From assembly GCF_022429625.1 (NCBI RefSeq), contig NZ_CP092483.1, forward strand, positions 930,001 through 994,000: DNA of 64,000 bases. Reading direction: 5' to 3'. Positions 1 to 8,204 of the stretch are shown here, one piece after another. Position 1 is the stretch's first letter. Every line of letters starts with the position of its first letter. The position numbers and the translations under genes were made by a program. Origin of the DNA: Devosia lacusdianchii (GTDB taxonomy: Bacteria; Pseudomonadota; Alphaproteobacteria; Rhizobiales; Devosiaceae). Below the pieces are notes generated by a model. It saw nothing but the letters and a program-made list of their open reading frames with translations. It had not been told where the DNA came from and ran no database searches.

Positions 1-654
1 GAAGATGACATCGTAACGCCGGCCGGTCTTGGCAAAGTCGGTTGTCGTGTAGTCGATCACCTCGCTTGCGCCGAGGTCTCGCACCAGCGCCGCATTGGCG
101 GCGCTGCACACCGCCGTCACCGGGGCGCCAAAGTGCTTCGCCAATTGCACGGCGAAGCTGCCCACCGCGCCCGACGCGCCATTGACCAGCACCTTCTGGC
201 CGGGCTGGATATTGGCCCTGCGCAGGAAGTACAGCGCCGTCAGCCCACCAAAGGGGATGGCCGCCGCCTCCTCGTAGCTCATCCGCGCCGGCATCGTGGC
301 GATCGCGGCGCTATCCGGCACGGTCTTGTATTCGGCGTAGGCGCCATAGACGTGGAGGCCGAATACCCGGTCGCCCACCCTGAAGCGGGTGACGTTCCGG
401 CCAATCGCCACCACCTCGCCAGCGAACTCGCAGCCCAGTACGTTCTTCCTGGGCTGGGTGATGCCCATGACCAGTCGCGCTGGCAGCCAGAACGCTGCCG
501 GTATGCGGAAGGCCCGCAAGCGTGCATCGCCTGAAGTGACCGTGGTCGCATGCACCTTGACCAGCACCTCGTTCTCCCTTGGCATTGGCCTCGGCACATC
601 CTTGATGACCAGCACGTCCGGCGCGCCATAGGCTGTCTGTACGATGGCTTTCAT
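1..654 (-). CDS. MDR-family NAD(P)-dependent alcohol dehydrogenase / quinone oxidoreductase (3' end outside window)
   Basis: The frame runs without a stop from an ATG at 654 to the window edge, giving 218 residues of the N-terminal part. A GGAG ribosome site lies 8 bases upstream (663-666 on the plus strand). The start MKAIVQTAYGAPDVL is the usual MDR opening. GroES-like fold follows, with G-C-E-F-A-G-E-V near residues 74-81, and the dinucleotide-binding glycine motif NGASGAVG at 158-165. Members reduce quinones, enones or aldehydes with NAD(P)H in the cytoplasm. No four-cysteine structural zinc lobe is seen, which favours the quinone reductase/zeta-crystallin branch. Substrate cannot be told. 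It lies upstream-independent of the XRE gene, 85 bp away on the same strand. Confidence 0.9.
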   Translation of the reverse strand, partial: MKAIVQTAYGAPDVLVIKDVPRPMPRENEVLVKVHATTVTSGDARLRAFRIPAAFWLPARLVMGITQPRKNVLGCEFAGEVVAIGRNVTRFRVGDRVFGLHVYGAYAEYKTVPDSAAIATMPARMSYEEAAAIPFGGLTALYFLRRANIQPGQKVLVNGASGAVGSFAVQLAKHFGAPVTAVCSAANAALVRDLGASEVIDYTTTDFAKTGRRYDVIF

Positions 655-739
655 CTCGATTTCTCCATTTCGCAGGCATGCGTCAGCCCGCGGCCCGCAA
701 CTGAGCTGGGGCCGATGTTCAGTTCGCGATATCTCTCGG

Positions 740-964
740 TCAGTCGGTACTAGGCTTCTTCCACTGGAAGACCTCGCCGATCTCGACGCCGAAAACCTCC
801 GCGATGCGGAAGGCGGCCTCGAGCGAGGGCGAGTATTTGTTCTGTTCGATCGCGGCCACGGTCTGCCGCGTCATGCTGATGCGATCGGCCAGCTCCTGCT
901 GGGTCATCTCGCCATGATCGAACCGCAGGCGGCGGATGGTGTTGGTGATGGGCGGCGGCGCCAT
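740..964 (-). CDS. Small XRE-family helix-turn-helix transcriptional regulator
   Basis: This 74-residue protein is almost wholly one HTH_3 (Cro/CI) domain. The recognition segment reads MTQQELADRISMTRQTVAAI, followed by the typical E-x-N-K-Y-S-P-S-L-E-A-A and a C-terminal F-Q-W-K/K-P. This short type (YgzD/YozG-like) usually pairs with a small membrane protein, as here: its ATG lies one base after the stop of the upstream membrane gene, so translation is probably coupled. It likely represses its own operon through the inverted repeat overlapping the promoter at 1478-1519. That role is inferred from position, not shown. Confidence 0.92.
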   Translation of the reverse strand: MAPPPITNTIRRLRFDHGEMTQQELADRISMTRQTVAAIEQNKYSPSLEAAFRIAEVFGVEIGEVFQWKKPSTD

Positions 965-965
965 G

Positions 966-1430
966 TCACGCTGTCATCCGGAACATGACGATCTTGACCC
1001 CTTCGCGCACCAGCTCCACCAGCACGATGCTCATCAGGAAGCCGTTGGCGAAGATGATCGCCGTGCTGCCCGCAGGATCTTCCGGATAGGCGGCGCGGAT
1101 CGTATCGACATTGAGCAACCCGGTGATCAGCACCACCGGCACGATGAGTTCGAGCAGCTTGAACCCGATTTTGTCGGCTTTGCCCTCGATCTGACGTTCC
1201 AGTTCATCGGGTGGCGCATCCATCGACTGGCGTGTCCTCAGTGACAGGGCGATCGCCAGCCCCAGCATGATGCCCACCGAAATGATGAGGCAAACGATGA
1301 AGAGGTTGCGCAACCCCGTGCCATCGATGCGCCCGGACAGCGCGTCGCCCCAGAACACCGCGAAATAGTAACTCCAGACGATCAGCGTGGTGATCACGGC
1401 GATCCACGACGTCCTCTCTCGCATCGACAT
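966..1430 (-). CDS. Small integral membrane protein, partner of XRE regulator
   Basis: A 154-residue protein with four predicted membrane helices at about 8-28, 41-64, 93-112 and 124-143, and a polar, charged loop (residues 66-90) between the second and third. The start ATG at 1430 has a GGAG site 7 bases upstream. It is the first gene of a two-gene unit with the XRE regulator and is preceded by a strong promoter. Such pairs are common in bacteria, with the membrane protein thought to sense or modulate something at the membrane, but no biochemical function is established. I do not recognise a named domain with certainty. Confidence 0.85.
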   Translation of the reverse strand: MSMRERTSWIAVITTLIVWSYYFAVFWGDALSGRIDGTGLRNLFIVCLIISVGIMLGLAIALSLRTRQSMDAPPDELERQIEGKADKIGFKLLELIVPVVLITGLLNVDTIRAAYPEDPAGSTAIIFANGFLMSIVLVELVREGVKIVMFRMTA

Positions 1431-1477
1431 GTACGCACTCCTGCTCTGACGGCCAATGTATCCAACATTTTTGGCAT

Positions 1478-1519
1478 CATGTAAAGAATATTATACATGG
1501 TGGTAGAAATTTCGAACAA
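1478..1519 (-). promoter_or_regulatory. Promoter with overlapping inverted repeat, upstream of membrane protein/XRE pair
   Basis: Read on the minus strand, TTGTTC (1519-1514) and a perfect TATAAT (1495-1490) are 18 bases apart, a good sigma-70 promoter. The -10 box lies inside an inverted repeat CATGTA-N10-TACATG (1478-1499), the right place for autorepression by the XRE regulator. The region is strikingly AT-rich against the surrounding sequence. Operator function is inferred. Confidence 0.65.
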
Positions 1520-1596
1520 GATGCCGCGCGCCCGCGGTCGCTTGCTGCAAAAGACCTTCGGTGCCAGACTTCGTGGCGCCATTGGAGGGCCCGCCG

Positions 1597-3414
1597 ATGT
1601 CAACTGTGCTACCGGACTATTCTCGCAATCAGTTCGATCTCACCGGGCCGCTTGAATGCGATGCGATTATGAAGGGCGGGGTGACGTCCGGGATCATTTA
1701 TCCCTACGCCATCCTCGAAATCGCGACCAAGTATCGCTTCCGCTCTCTGGGTGGCACATCGGCCGGGGCGATCGCGGCAGCCTTCGCTGCCGCAGCCGAG
1801 TATGGGCGGCAGAATGGCCGCCCCGAGGCGTTCCTGACGCTGAAGAAATACTGCGACGAGCTGCCCGATATCCTGCTGTCGCTGTTCCAGCCCAGCCCGT
1901 CATTCAAACCGGCCGCCGAGTTGGCCAAGCAGGTCGTGCGGGCCGGCGGCATCAACGGCTTCGTCGATACTGTGCTCAAGCCTGGGGTCCGCGCTCTGCT
2001 GCAGCGCTCGGCTCTTACCTGCGCTCTTGCAGCAGCGGCAGGGGGCCTGGCTTTGGCGATCCCATCATGGCTGCTCGGGGCAGGGGCCTACGCCACGATT
2101 CTGGCCGCTGTCCTAGGCTTGGTGCTGGGTGGCCTGGCGGCTCTGGCATGGGTGGTCGTGGGTCAGCTCCGGCGGGCAGTGACGACAATCGTCGAGCCGG
2201 CAACGGCCATGTTGCAGGCCCTGCCGACCAACAATTTCGGGCTCTGCACCGGTCTCACCGAAGGTGAAGGACCGCTGGCCGTCACCGATTGGATTCACCG
2301 CGCCCTGCAGGACATCGCTTTCGGCGACCCGGCGCATCGCAAGCCCCTGACCTTCGGCGACCTCAGCGCCAAGGGCGTCGACCTGCGGGTCGTCACCACC
2401 AACCTTTCAATGCGCCGCCCCCACACACTGCCGCGCCTGGGCGCTCCCGCGGGCTATCTCGCGGCGGAGTGGCGCAAAATCCTGCCCGACGCGGTCATGC
2501 AATATCTGGCGCGCCGTCCGGGCCGCTCCTGGCCGCATGATCCGGCGGCCCGTCCCTTCCCTGGCGAGGCGGCCTTGCCGGTGCTGGTCGCCGTGCGCAT
2601 GAGCCTCAGCTTTCCCGTACTGTTCACCGCCGTGCCGTTGCGCATGGTCGATACCGAACTCCCCTCGATCATGAAGAATCTGGGAGCCGCCTCGTCGCCA
2701 CCGGCAATGCCAAAAACGGCCCTGTTCTCCGATGGTGGCATCAGCAGTAACTTTCCCATCCACATGTTCGACGCGGTGCTGCCGACGCGACCGACCTTTG
2801 CCTTCAGCATCGAGGAGTTGTTGGGTTATGCCAGCAACCTGAGCCGGCGCGTGACGGTGCCACAATCGGCGGCGCAGGGCATGGGCGTCCAGATGTCCGC
2901 CGTCGGCGACATCACCGGCTTCGCCTGGTATGTCCTGAATTCAGCCAAGGACTGGCAGGATCAGTTGCTGTCCGAGCTGACCGGCCAGCGCGAGCGCATT
3001 GCCCGCATCTTCCTCGCCGACGGCGAGGGCGGCCTCAACCTCAACATGTCGCCCGAGGCATCGCGCCAGCTCATGTATTGGGGCTATGAAGCCGGCAAGG
3101 CCTTCACCAACGGCCCTTTCAGCTTCGATGAACACAAGTGGCGCCGCCTGCTCGTGCTCTATCGCCACGCCAGGGAGAGTCTCTCGTCGGCCGACGCAAT
3201 CTGGCAGGCCGGCTTCGGCGCCTGGTACAAGGGGTATCTCAGCAAGGCCAAGAGCTACAAAGGGCTGAGCAAAACCAACCGGCGACAGGTCGCGACGGAC
3301 CTCCAGGACCTGTTCGCTTTGGCACGCACCCTGGAACAACGCACCCCATTCGCCGGATTGGACGACGATCTGCCACGCAAGAGCGGCGTGCTCAAGATCG
3401 GTCCCAAATTCTAG
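1597..3414 (+). CDS. Patatin-like phospholipase family protein with internal membrane hairpin
   Basis: 605 residues from ATG 1597, chosen over an in-frame GTG at 1561 because GGAGGG sits 7 bases before it. The patatin serine hydrolase fold is shown by the oxyanion glycine motif G-G-V-T-S-G (27-32), the nucleophile elbow GTSAG with Ser55, and the catalytic Asp in S-D-G-G near residue 379. Two hydrophobic stretches (about 138-162 and 164-189) lie between nucleophile and Asp, which should anchor the protein in the inner membrane. Patatins hydrolyse acyl ester bonds of lipids. The C-terminal 200 residues are helical and unassigned. Substrate unknown. Confidence 0.9.
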   Translation: MSTVLPDYSRNQFDLTGPLECDAIMKGGVTSGIIYPYAILEIATKYRFRSLGGTSAGAIAAAFAAAAEYGRQNGRPEAFLTLKKYCDELPDILLSLFQPSPSFKPAAELAKQVVRAGGINGFVDTVLKPGVRALLQRSALTCALAAAAGGLALAIPSWLLGAGAYATILAAVLGLVLGGLAALAWVVVGQLRRAVTTIVEPATAMLQALPTNNFGLCTGLTEGEGPLAVTDWIHRALQDIAFGDPAHRKPLTFGDLSAKGVDLRVVTTNLSMRRPHTLPRLGAPAGYLAAEWRKILPDAVMQYLARRPGRSWPHDPAARPFPGEAALPVLVAVRMSLSFPVLFTAVPLRMVDTELPSIMKNLGAASSPPAMPKTALFSDGGISSNFPIHMFDAVLPTRPTFAFSIEELLGYASNLSRRVTVPQSAAQGMGVQMSAVGDITGFAWYVLNSAKDWQDQLLSELTGQRERIARIFLADGEGGLNLNMSPEASRQLMYWGYEAGKAFTNGPFSFDEHKWRRLLVLYRHARESLSSADAIWQAGFGAWYKGYLSKAKSYKGLSKTNRRQVATDLQDLFALARTLEQRTPFAGLDDDLPRKSGVLKIGPKF

Positions 3415-3440
3415 GCCACCAATCGAATTACTCAGTAGAC

Positions 3441-3474
3441 CTCATGGTGAGCTTGTCGAACCACGACGTCGTGG
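3441..3474. repeat. Dispersed repeat CTCATGGTGAGCTTGTCGAA plus CCACGAC/GTCGTGG palindrome
   Basis: Positions 3441-3466 match a short intergenic repeat I recall as common in sphingomonads and related alphaproteobacteria (reverse complement beginning CCACGT/TCGTGGTTCGACAAGC). A 14-bp palindrome follows at 3461-3474. It lies in the convergent gap between the patatin gene and moaB. Family membership is from memory and needs a genome-wide count. Confidence 0.5.
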
Positions 3475-3532
3475 CAACCAAGCCTCCAGCTTCGCGCGCT
3501 CACGATTTGCTCAGAGCAAGCTACCATCACTG

Positions 3533-3560
3533 TGTCATTCCCGCGTTCGCGGGGATGACA
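3533..3560. repeat. REP-like palindrome in convergent gap
   Basis: TGTCATTCCCGCG and CGCGGGGATGACA form an almost perfect 13-bp inverted repeat around two bases. It is the GTCATTCCCGC type of palindrome seen widely in intergenic DNA of proteobacteria. Between convergent genes it may act as a two-way terminator. Confidence 0.7.
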
Positions 3561-3596
3561 TCGCAAAAAAAGCCGAACCCCAACGAATCCTCGCGC

Positions 3597-4133
3597 CTAG
3601 CGCTCGTCCAGCCGGGGCATGAGTTCGACGAAGTTGCAGGGCTTGTGCCGGTAATCGAGCTGGTGGCTCAGAATCCCCTCCCAGGCATCGCGGCAAGCGC
3701 CGCGCGAGCCGGGCAGGCAGAACACGAATGTTGTACCGATCAGCCCCGCCGTAGCGCGCGATTGCAGCGAACTGGTGCCCACGGTTGTGGCCGAATACTG
3801 ATGGAACAGCACCGAGAAGCCTTCCATCCGCTTGTCGAACAGCGGCTCGACCGCTTCGGGTGTCACGTCGCGGCCGGAAAATCCGGTACCGCCGGTGGTC
3901 AGCACCACGTCGACACTGGGATTGGCGACAAAGCCCTGCATCGCCTGGCGAATGAGCTGGATATCGTCGCGCACCACGACGCGCTCGGCGCAGCGATGGC
4001 CGTCCGCCTCGAGCAGCGACTTCAGCAGCGCGCCGCCGGTGTCGGTCTCAAGCGTTCTGGTATCGGAAACGGCGATGACGGCAATGGAAAGCGGCCTGAA
4101 TTCGCGGTCTTCAAACCGTGCCGTCTTGAACAT
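3597..4133 (-). CDS. moaB: Molybdenum cofactor biosynthesis protein B
   Basis: 178 residues; ATG 4133 has GAGGAGAGG just upstream, and the frame opens further into the preceding gene without need. It carries the MoaB/MogA motifs: IAVSDTRT-like start (V-I-A-V-S-D-T-R), T-T-G-G-T-G-F-S-G-R-D-V-T-P-E for molybdopterin binding, and F-C-L-P-G-S near the C-terminus. MoaB/Mog enzymes adenylylate molybdopterin before molybdate insertion; many MoaB proteins are less active than MogA, so the exact step is uncertain. The start overlaps the end of the MFS gene by 23 bp, so the two are cotranscribed. No other Moco gene is in the window. Confidence 0.93.
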   Translation of the reverse strand: MFKTARFEDREFRPLSIAVIAVSDTRTLETDTGGALLKSLLEADGHRCAERVVVRDDIQLIRQAMQGFVANPSVDVVLTTGGTGFSGRDVTPEAVEPLFDKRMEGFSVLFHQYSATTVGTSSLQSRATAGLIGTTFVFCLPGSRGACRDAWEGILSHQLDYRHKPCNFVELMPRLDER

Positions 4134-5433
4134 CGCGCCTCTCCTCGGGTGACTCTGCCAGCTCGTCGGGGACCGGCGCCTCGGCGTGGCCCATTTCGGC
4201 GCTATCACTATCAGCCCGTGGGTCGAGCACAATAGTTTCCGGCGTCACCTGCTTGTCGCCCATGGGCTGGAACGGGGCGCGGTCGGCGGCGTCGATGCTC
4301 TTGCGAATACGCATGCGCATGAAGGCGGCAGCCGCGAGGGCGCCATGGAAGGCGGCGGTGACGATGAACAGGCCGACCGGCGACCACGCCCCCATGATGA
4401 GCGAGGCGACAGCGGGGCCGATCGCGAGGCCCACGCCCAGGATCAGCAGCATGCCGCCGGCGATCTTGGCAAAGTCGCCATCCTTGGCGAAGTCGTTGGC
4501 ATGCGCCACCGCGACCGCATAGATCGGGTTGGCGGCAAAGCCGTAGAGGGCGAACAGCACATACATCATCCAGCCCGCAGTGGGGTTGATGAGCACGGTG
4601 AGGATGCCGACCACCGAGGCGAGGCCCGAAAGCCCGATCAGCACGATGCGGCGATCGATCCGGTCGGAGAGGCGACCGAACGGAATCTGCGCCACCGCGC
4701 CCAGGATTGCCGCGATGGCGAACAGCAGCGCTATGCCGCTGGCATCCAGCCCCTGTTCATAGCCATAGACCGGCGCCAGCGTGCCGAAGGCGCCGTTGGC
4801 CATGCCCACCGAAAAGGCCGCGATCGCCGCGACTGGCGATGTCCGATAGAGCAGCCCGATATCGATCTTGGCCGACGACAGCGGCCGGGGCTGCGGGCTC
4901 GAGGTGAGCGCCGTGGGCAATATGGCGCAGATGAAGCTGATGGCGCCGAGCACGAAGGGAACATAGCCGGCCGTACCAGTGACCGACATGGCGATCTGTC
5001 CCAGCGTCGATGCCGCCATGTTGATGGTCACATAAATCGAAAAGATCGTGCCGCGGCTCTTATTGTCGGCCACCTCGTTGAGCCAGCTTTCGACGATCAT
5101 CGCCGCACCGGCAAAACAGAAGCCGCTGAGCGCGCGCAGCAGGATCCAGCTGATATCGTTGATCCACATGAGGTTGAGCAGGATGGTGATGGTGCCGATG
5201 GCCGCCATCACCGAGAAGGCCCTGATATGGCCGACCTTGCGCACGATAACAGGCACCGCGATGGAGCCGGCGACGAAGCCCACCGACCAGCCGGTGCCGA
5301 TCAGGCCCAGCGACAGCAGCGAAAACTCTTCCTCCGCACCACGAACCGACAGCAACAGACCCTGCAACCCGCCACCAAACATCAGCAGCGCGGAACCCAG
5401 GAACAGGGCGTAGATCTTGATTACGGAGGCCAT
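4111..5433 (-). CDS. Major facilitator superfamily transporter (YcaD/UMF type)
   Basis: 440 residues with 12 predicted membrane helices from residue 5 to about 385, then a polar acidic C-terminal tail of roughly 55 residues. G-R-L-S-D-R-I-D-R-R between helices 8 and 9 is the usual MFS loop motif. The overall arrangement resembles the YcaD group of MFS carriers, whose substrates are not known. It is the first gene of a pair with moaB (23-bp overlap). A molybdopterin or small-organic-acid substrate cannot be inferred from this alone. Confidence 0.88.
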   Translation of the reverse strand: MASVIKIYALFLGSALLMFGGGLQGLLLSVRGAEEEFSLLSLGLIGTGWSVGFVAGSIAVPVIVRKVGHIRAFSVMAAIGTITILLNLMWINDISWILLRALSGFCFAGAAMIVESWLNEVADNKSRGTIFSIYVTINMAASTLGQIAMSVTGTAGYVPFVLGAISFICAILPTALTSSPQPRPLSSAKIDIGLLYRTSPVAAIAAFSVGMANGAFGTLAPVYGYEQGLDASGIALLFAIAAILGAVAQIPFGRLSDRIDRRIVLIGLSGLASVVGILTVLINPTAGWMMYVLFALYGFAANPIYAVAVAHANDFAKDGDFAKIAGGMLLILGVGLAIGPAVASLIMGAWSPVGLFIVTAAFHGALAAAAFMRMRIRKSIDAADRAPFQPMGDKQVTPETIVLDPRADSDSAEMGHAEAPVPDELAESPEERRDVQDGTV

Positions 5434-5555
5434 GACGCTTTCGGCTGTGCGAGGGTGGAAGAACGTTGCAAATCACGCAACGGTGACAATAACGCGGCGT
5501 TCCCCGATTAGCGCATTGGAAATGCGGCATAGCTAAGTTTTTGCCCATACGGGCA

Positions 5556-6359
5556 CTAGCCGATGCCCAGTTCCTCGATCTTCAGCCGCAGGCTCAGCAA
5601 ATCCTGCCACGCCTGCTGCTTGGCAGCCGGGTTGCGCAACAGATAGGCCGGATGCAGCGTCGGCATGGCGTCGACCTGATGGTTGCCGATAGCAACAGCG
5701 CTCCACTTGCCGCGCATCTTGATGATGCCATTGGTGGTCGAGAACACCGTCTGCATGGCCGGACCGCCCAGCGTCATCACCACTTTTGGTGCCACCAGTT
5801 CCACCTGCCGGTGCAGGAAGGGCAGGCAGAGCGCCATTTCCTCTGGCGTCGGGGTACGATTGCCCGGCGGCCGCCACGGTACGGTATTGGCGATATAGAC
5901 CTTGGTGCGGTCGAGCCCGATGGCGCCAAGCATGCGGTCGAGCAATTGCCCCGATTTGCCGACGAATGGCTTGCCCTGCCGGTCTTCCTCGGCCCCCGGC
6001 GCTTCGCCGATCAACATGATATCGGCCTCGGGATTGCCATCGGCAAACACCAATTGGGTGGCACGCAGCTTGAGCCCGCATCCATCATAGCGCCCCAGGA
6101 TGGCCTGCAATTCGTCCAGCGTCCGCGCTGACGTCGCCAGGCCCCGCGCCTCCTGGGGATCGCCGCCTATCGGCAAAGCCTCAATCGGCCGCTCCGCCGG
6201 CGCGCTGGCAACCGCCTGCGGCGGCGCGACCCGAGCGGGTGGGCGCTGCGCAAACCGGTCGACCGGCTCCTCGCCCACGGCAACGTCAACGCCCGCGGCT
6301 CGATACCAGTCGAGCACGGCGAGCATTTCGTCGTGATTTAGCGGTCGATCTTGAGCCAT
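5556..6359 (-). CDS. Uracil-DNA glycosylase, family 4-type
   Basis: 267 residues from ATG 6359, the first methionine that fits the family start. The N-terminal 70 residues are proline/alanine-rich linker. The glycosylase domain has [17 protein letters not shown] (motif A with the active-site acidic residue) and H-P-A-Y-L-L-R (motif B). C-G-L-K near residue 105 is a likely iron-sulfur ligand of the family. The enzyme excises uracil from DNA. It is divergent from the ETF-QO gene with only 68 bp between starts, so promoters face each other there. Confidence 0.93.
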   Translation of the reverse strand: MAQDRPLNHDEMLAVLDWYRAAGVDVAVGEEPVDRFAQRPPARVAPPQAVASAPAERPIEALPIGGDPQEARGLATSARTLDELQAILGRYDGCGLKLRATQLVFADGNPEADIMLIGEAPGAEEDRQGKPFVGKSGQLLDRMLGAIGLDRTKVYIANTVPWRPPGNRTPTPEEMALCLPFLHRQVELVAPKVVMTLGGPAMQTVFSTTNGIIKMRGKWSAVAIGNHQVDAMPTLHPAYLLRNPAAKQQAWQDLLSLRLKIEELGIG

Positions 6360-6427
6360 GTTCTCTGTTATGTCACAGCCCGTTTGGCGCGGCCAGCCGC
6401 GCATCCGGACGAACGAGGCATTCCTAT

Positions 6428-8074
6428 ATGGCAGAGGCCGGCTCGCGCGAAACCCTTTCGACCGACGTCGTGATCGTCGGGGCTGGTCCATCCGGACTGG
6501 CGGCCGCCATTCGCCTCAAGCAGCGCCATCCCGAAATTGCCGTGACCGTGGTCGAAAAGGCCGCCGAGGTGGGCGGGCATATCCTTTCGGGGGCCGTCAT
6601 GGACCCGCGCGGCCTCGACGCACTCATCCCCGATTGGCGCCTCAAGGGCGCGCCTGTCGGGCCCGACGTGACCACCGATACCTATCACCTGCTCACCGCC
6701 AAGGCCGATTTCGCGCTCCCCCACCTGCTGATGCCGCCCCAGCTCAAGACCCCGAACGGCGTCATCGTCAGCCTGGGCAATCTCGTCCGCTGGTTGGGCG
6801 AGCAAGCGACGGAGCTGGGCGTCGACATCTTCCCGATGACCGCGGCCGTCGATGTGCTGGGCTCCGACAAGGGCCCCGTGCGCGGCATCATCACCGGCGA
6901 CCTCGGCCGCGATCATGACGGCAATCCCAAGCCCGGCTTTGCCGAGGGCATTGCGCTCGAAGCCAAATACACCCTCATCGCCGAGGGGGCGCGCGGGTCG
7001 CTGGCCAAGTCCATCATCGGCGCGCATGGCCTGGCCCGCGAGCCGCAGAAATACGGCCTCGGCATCAAGGAAGTGTGGGAAATCCCCGCCGAGCGCCACC
7101 GGCCCGGGCGCGTCGACCACTATCTCGGCTTTCCCCTCGACAATGCGACGGCTGGCGGCGGCTTCGTCTACCACGCCGAGGACCGCAAGCTCTATGTCGG
7201 CCTCGTGACCTATTTGGACTACCAGGACCCCACCCTTTCGCCCTTCGACGAATTCCAGCGCTTCAAGACCCACAAGTCCGTCGCGCCCCTGCTCGAAGGC
7301 GCGACCCGCATCAGCTACGGCGCCCGCGCCGTCACCGCTGGCGGCTGGCAGTCCATCCCCACGTTGGCCTTCCCCGGCGGTGGCCTCATCGGTTGCGCCG
7401 CCGGCTTCATGAACGCGCCGCGCCTCAAGGCCATCCACAACGCCATCCTCTCCGGTATCGGCGCTGCCGACGCGGTGGCCGACGCCATCGGCAAGGGCCG
7501 ACAGCACGATCTGATCAAGGATTTCGGCACCCGCATCATGGCCACCGGCATTTCCGCTGAGCTGCAGGGCGTGCGCAACGTCAAGCCGCTCTGGACCCGC
7601 TTCGGCACCGTACTGGGCGCCCTGGCCGGCGGCATCGAGCTCTGGACCTCGGCGATTCTCGGCCGCTCGCTGCTCGGAACCCTCCATCACAGCAAGCCGG
7701 ACTATCAGGGCCTCAAACCCATGGGCGTGTTGCCGCCACGCAGCTATGACCGGCCCGACGGCAAGCTGACCTTCGACCGCGCCTCCTCGGTCTATCTCGC
7801 CAATCTGGCACATGACGAGGACCAGCCGGTCCACCTGAGGCTTGCCGATCCGGCCGTGCCGGTGCGCGATAACCTGCCCAAATATGGCGAGCCCGCGCCG
7901 CTTTACTGCCCGGCAGGGGTTTACGAAATGGCCGAGGAGGGCGGGGCGCCGGTGTTCCGCATCCACGCCGCCAACTGCGTCCACTGCAAGACCTGCGATA
8001 TCAAGGACCCGGCCCAGAACATCACCTGGGTGTCTCCCGAAGGCGGCAGTGGGCCCAATTACGTGGGAATGTAG
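6428..8074 (+). CDS. Electron transfer flavoprotein-ubiquinone oxidoreductase
   Basis: 548 residues, the normal length. The FAD site is V-V-I-V-G-A-G-P-S-G-L-A near residues 13-24, the central region holds the quinone-binding and membrane-associated part, and the C-terminus has the four-cysteine 4Fe-4S cluster set (C-P-A-G-V-Y-E, then N-C-V-H-C-K-T-C-D-I-K-D-P). It passes electrons from acyl-CoA and other dehydrogenases, via ETF, to ubiquinone at the inner membrane. ATG 6428 is used; upstream in-frame codons overlap the divergent UDG gene. ETF itself (etfAB) is not in the window. Confidence 0.96.
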   Translation: MAEAGSRETLSTDVVIVGAGPSGLAAAIRLKQRHPEIAVTVVEKAAEVGGHILSGAVMDPRGLDALIPDWRLKGAPVGPDVTTDTYHLLTAKADFALPHLLMPPQLKTPNGVIVSLGNLVRWLGEQATELGVDIFPMTAAVDVLGSDKGPVRGIITGDLGRDHDGNPKPGFAEGIALEAKYTLIAEGARGSLAKSIIGAHGLAREPQKYGLGIKEVWEIPAERHRPGRVDHYLGFPLDNATAGGGFVYHAEDRKLYVGLVTYLDYQDPTLSPFDEFQRFKTHKSVAPLLEGATRISYGARAVTAGGWQSIPTLAFPGGGLIGCAAGFMNAPRLKAIHNAILSGIGAADAVADAIGKGRQHDLIKDFGTRIMATGISAELQGVRNVKPLWTRFGTVLGALAGGIELWTSAILGRSLLGTLHHSKPDYQGLKPMGVLPPRSYDRPDGKLTFDRASSVYLANLAHDEDQPVHLRLADPAVPVRDNLPKYGEPAPLYCPAGVYEMAEEGGAPVFRIHAANCVHCKTCDIKDPAQNITWVSPEGGSGPNYVGM

Positions 8075-8204
8075 CCAGCGGCACAAATTGAGTATCGACG
8101 CGCCCGCTAATCACGCTATGTGGCGCGGCCTTGCGGCGCAGTCCCAAAACGGACAATCTTCGCCGCCAGAACGGCCTGCACTGGCCAAGGGAGTACCAAA
8201 CCTC

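Noticed and set aside
6368-8086. Long open frame (about 570 codons) on the minus strand
   Set aside because: It is antisense to the ETF-QO gene. GC-rich codon bias in the true gene removes stops on the opposite strand; its protein matches no family.
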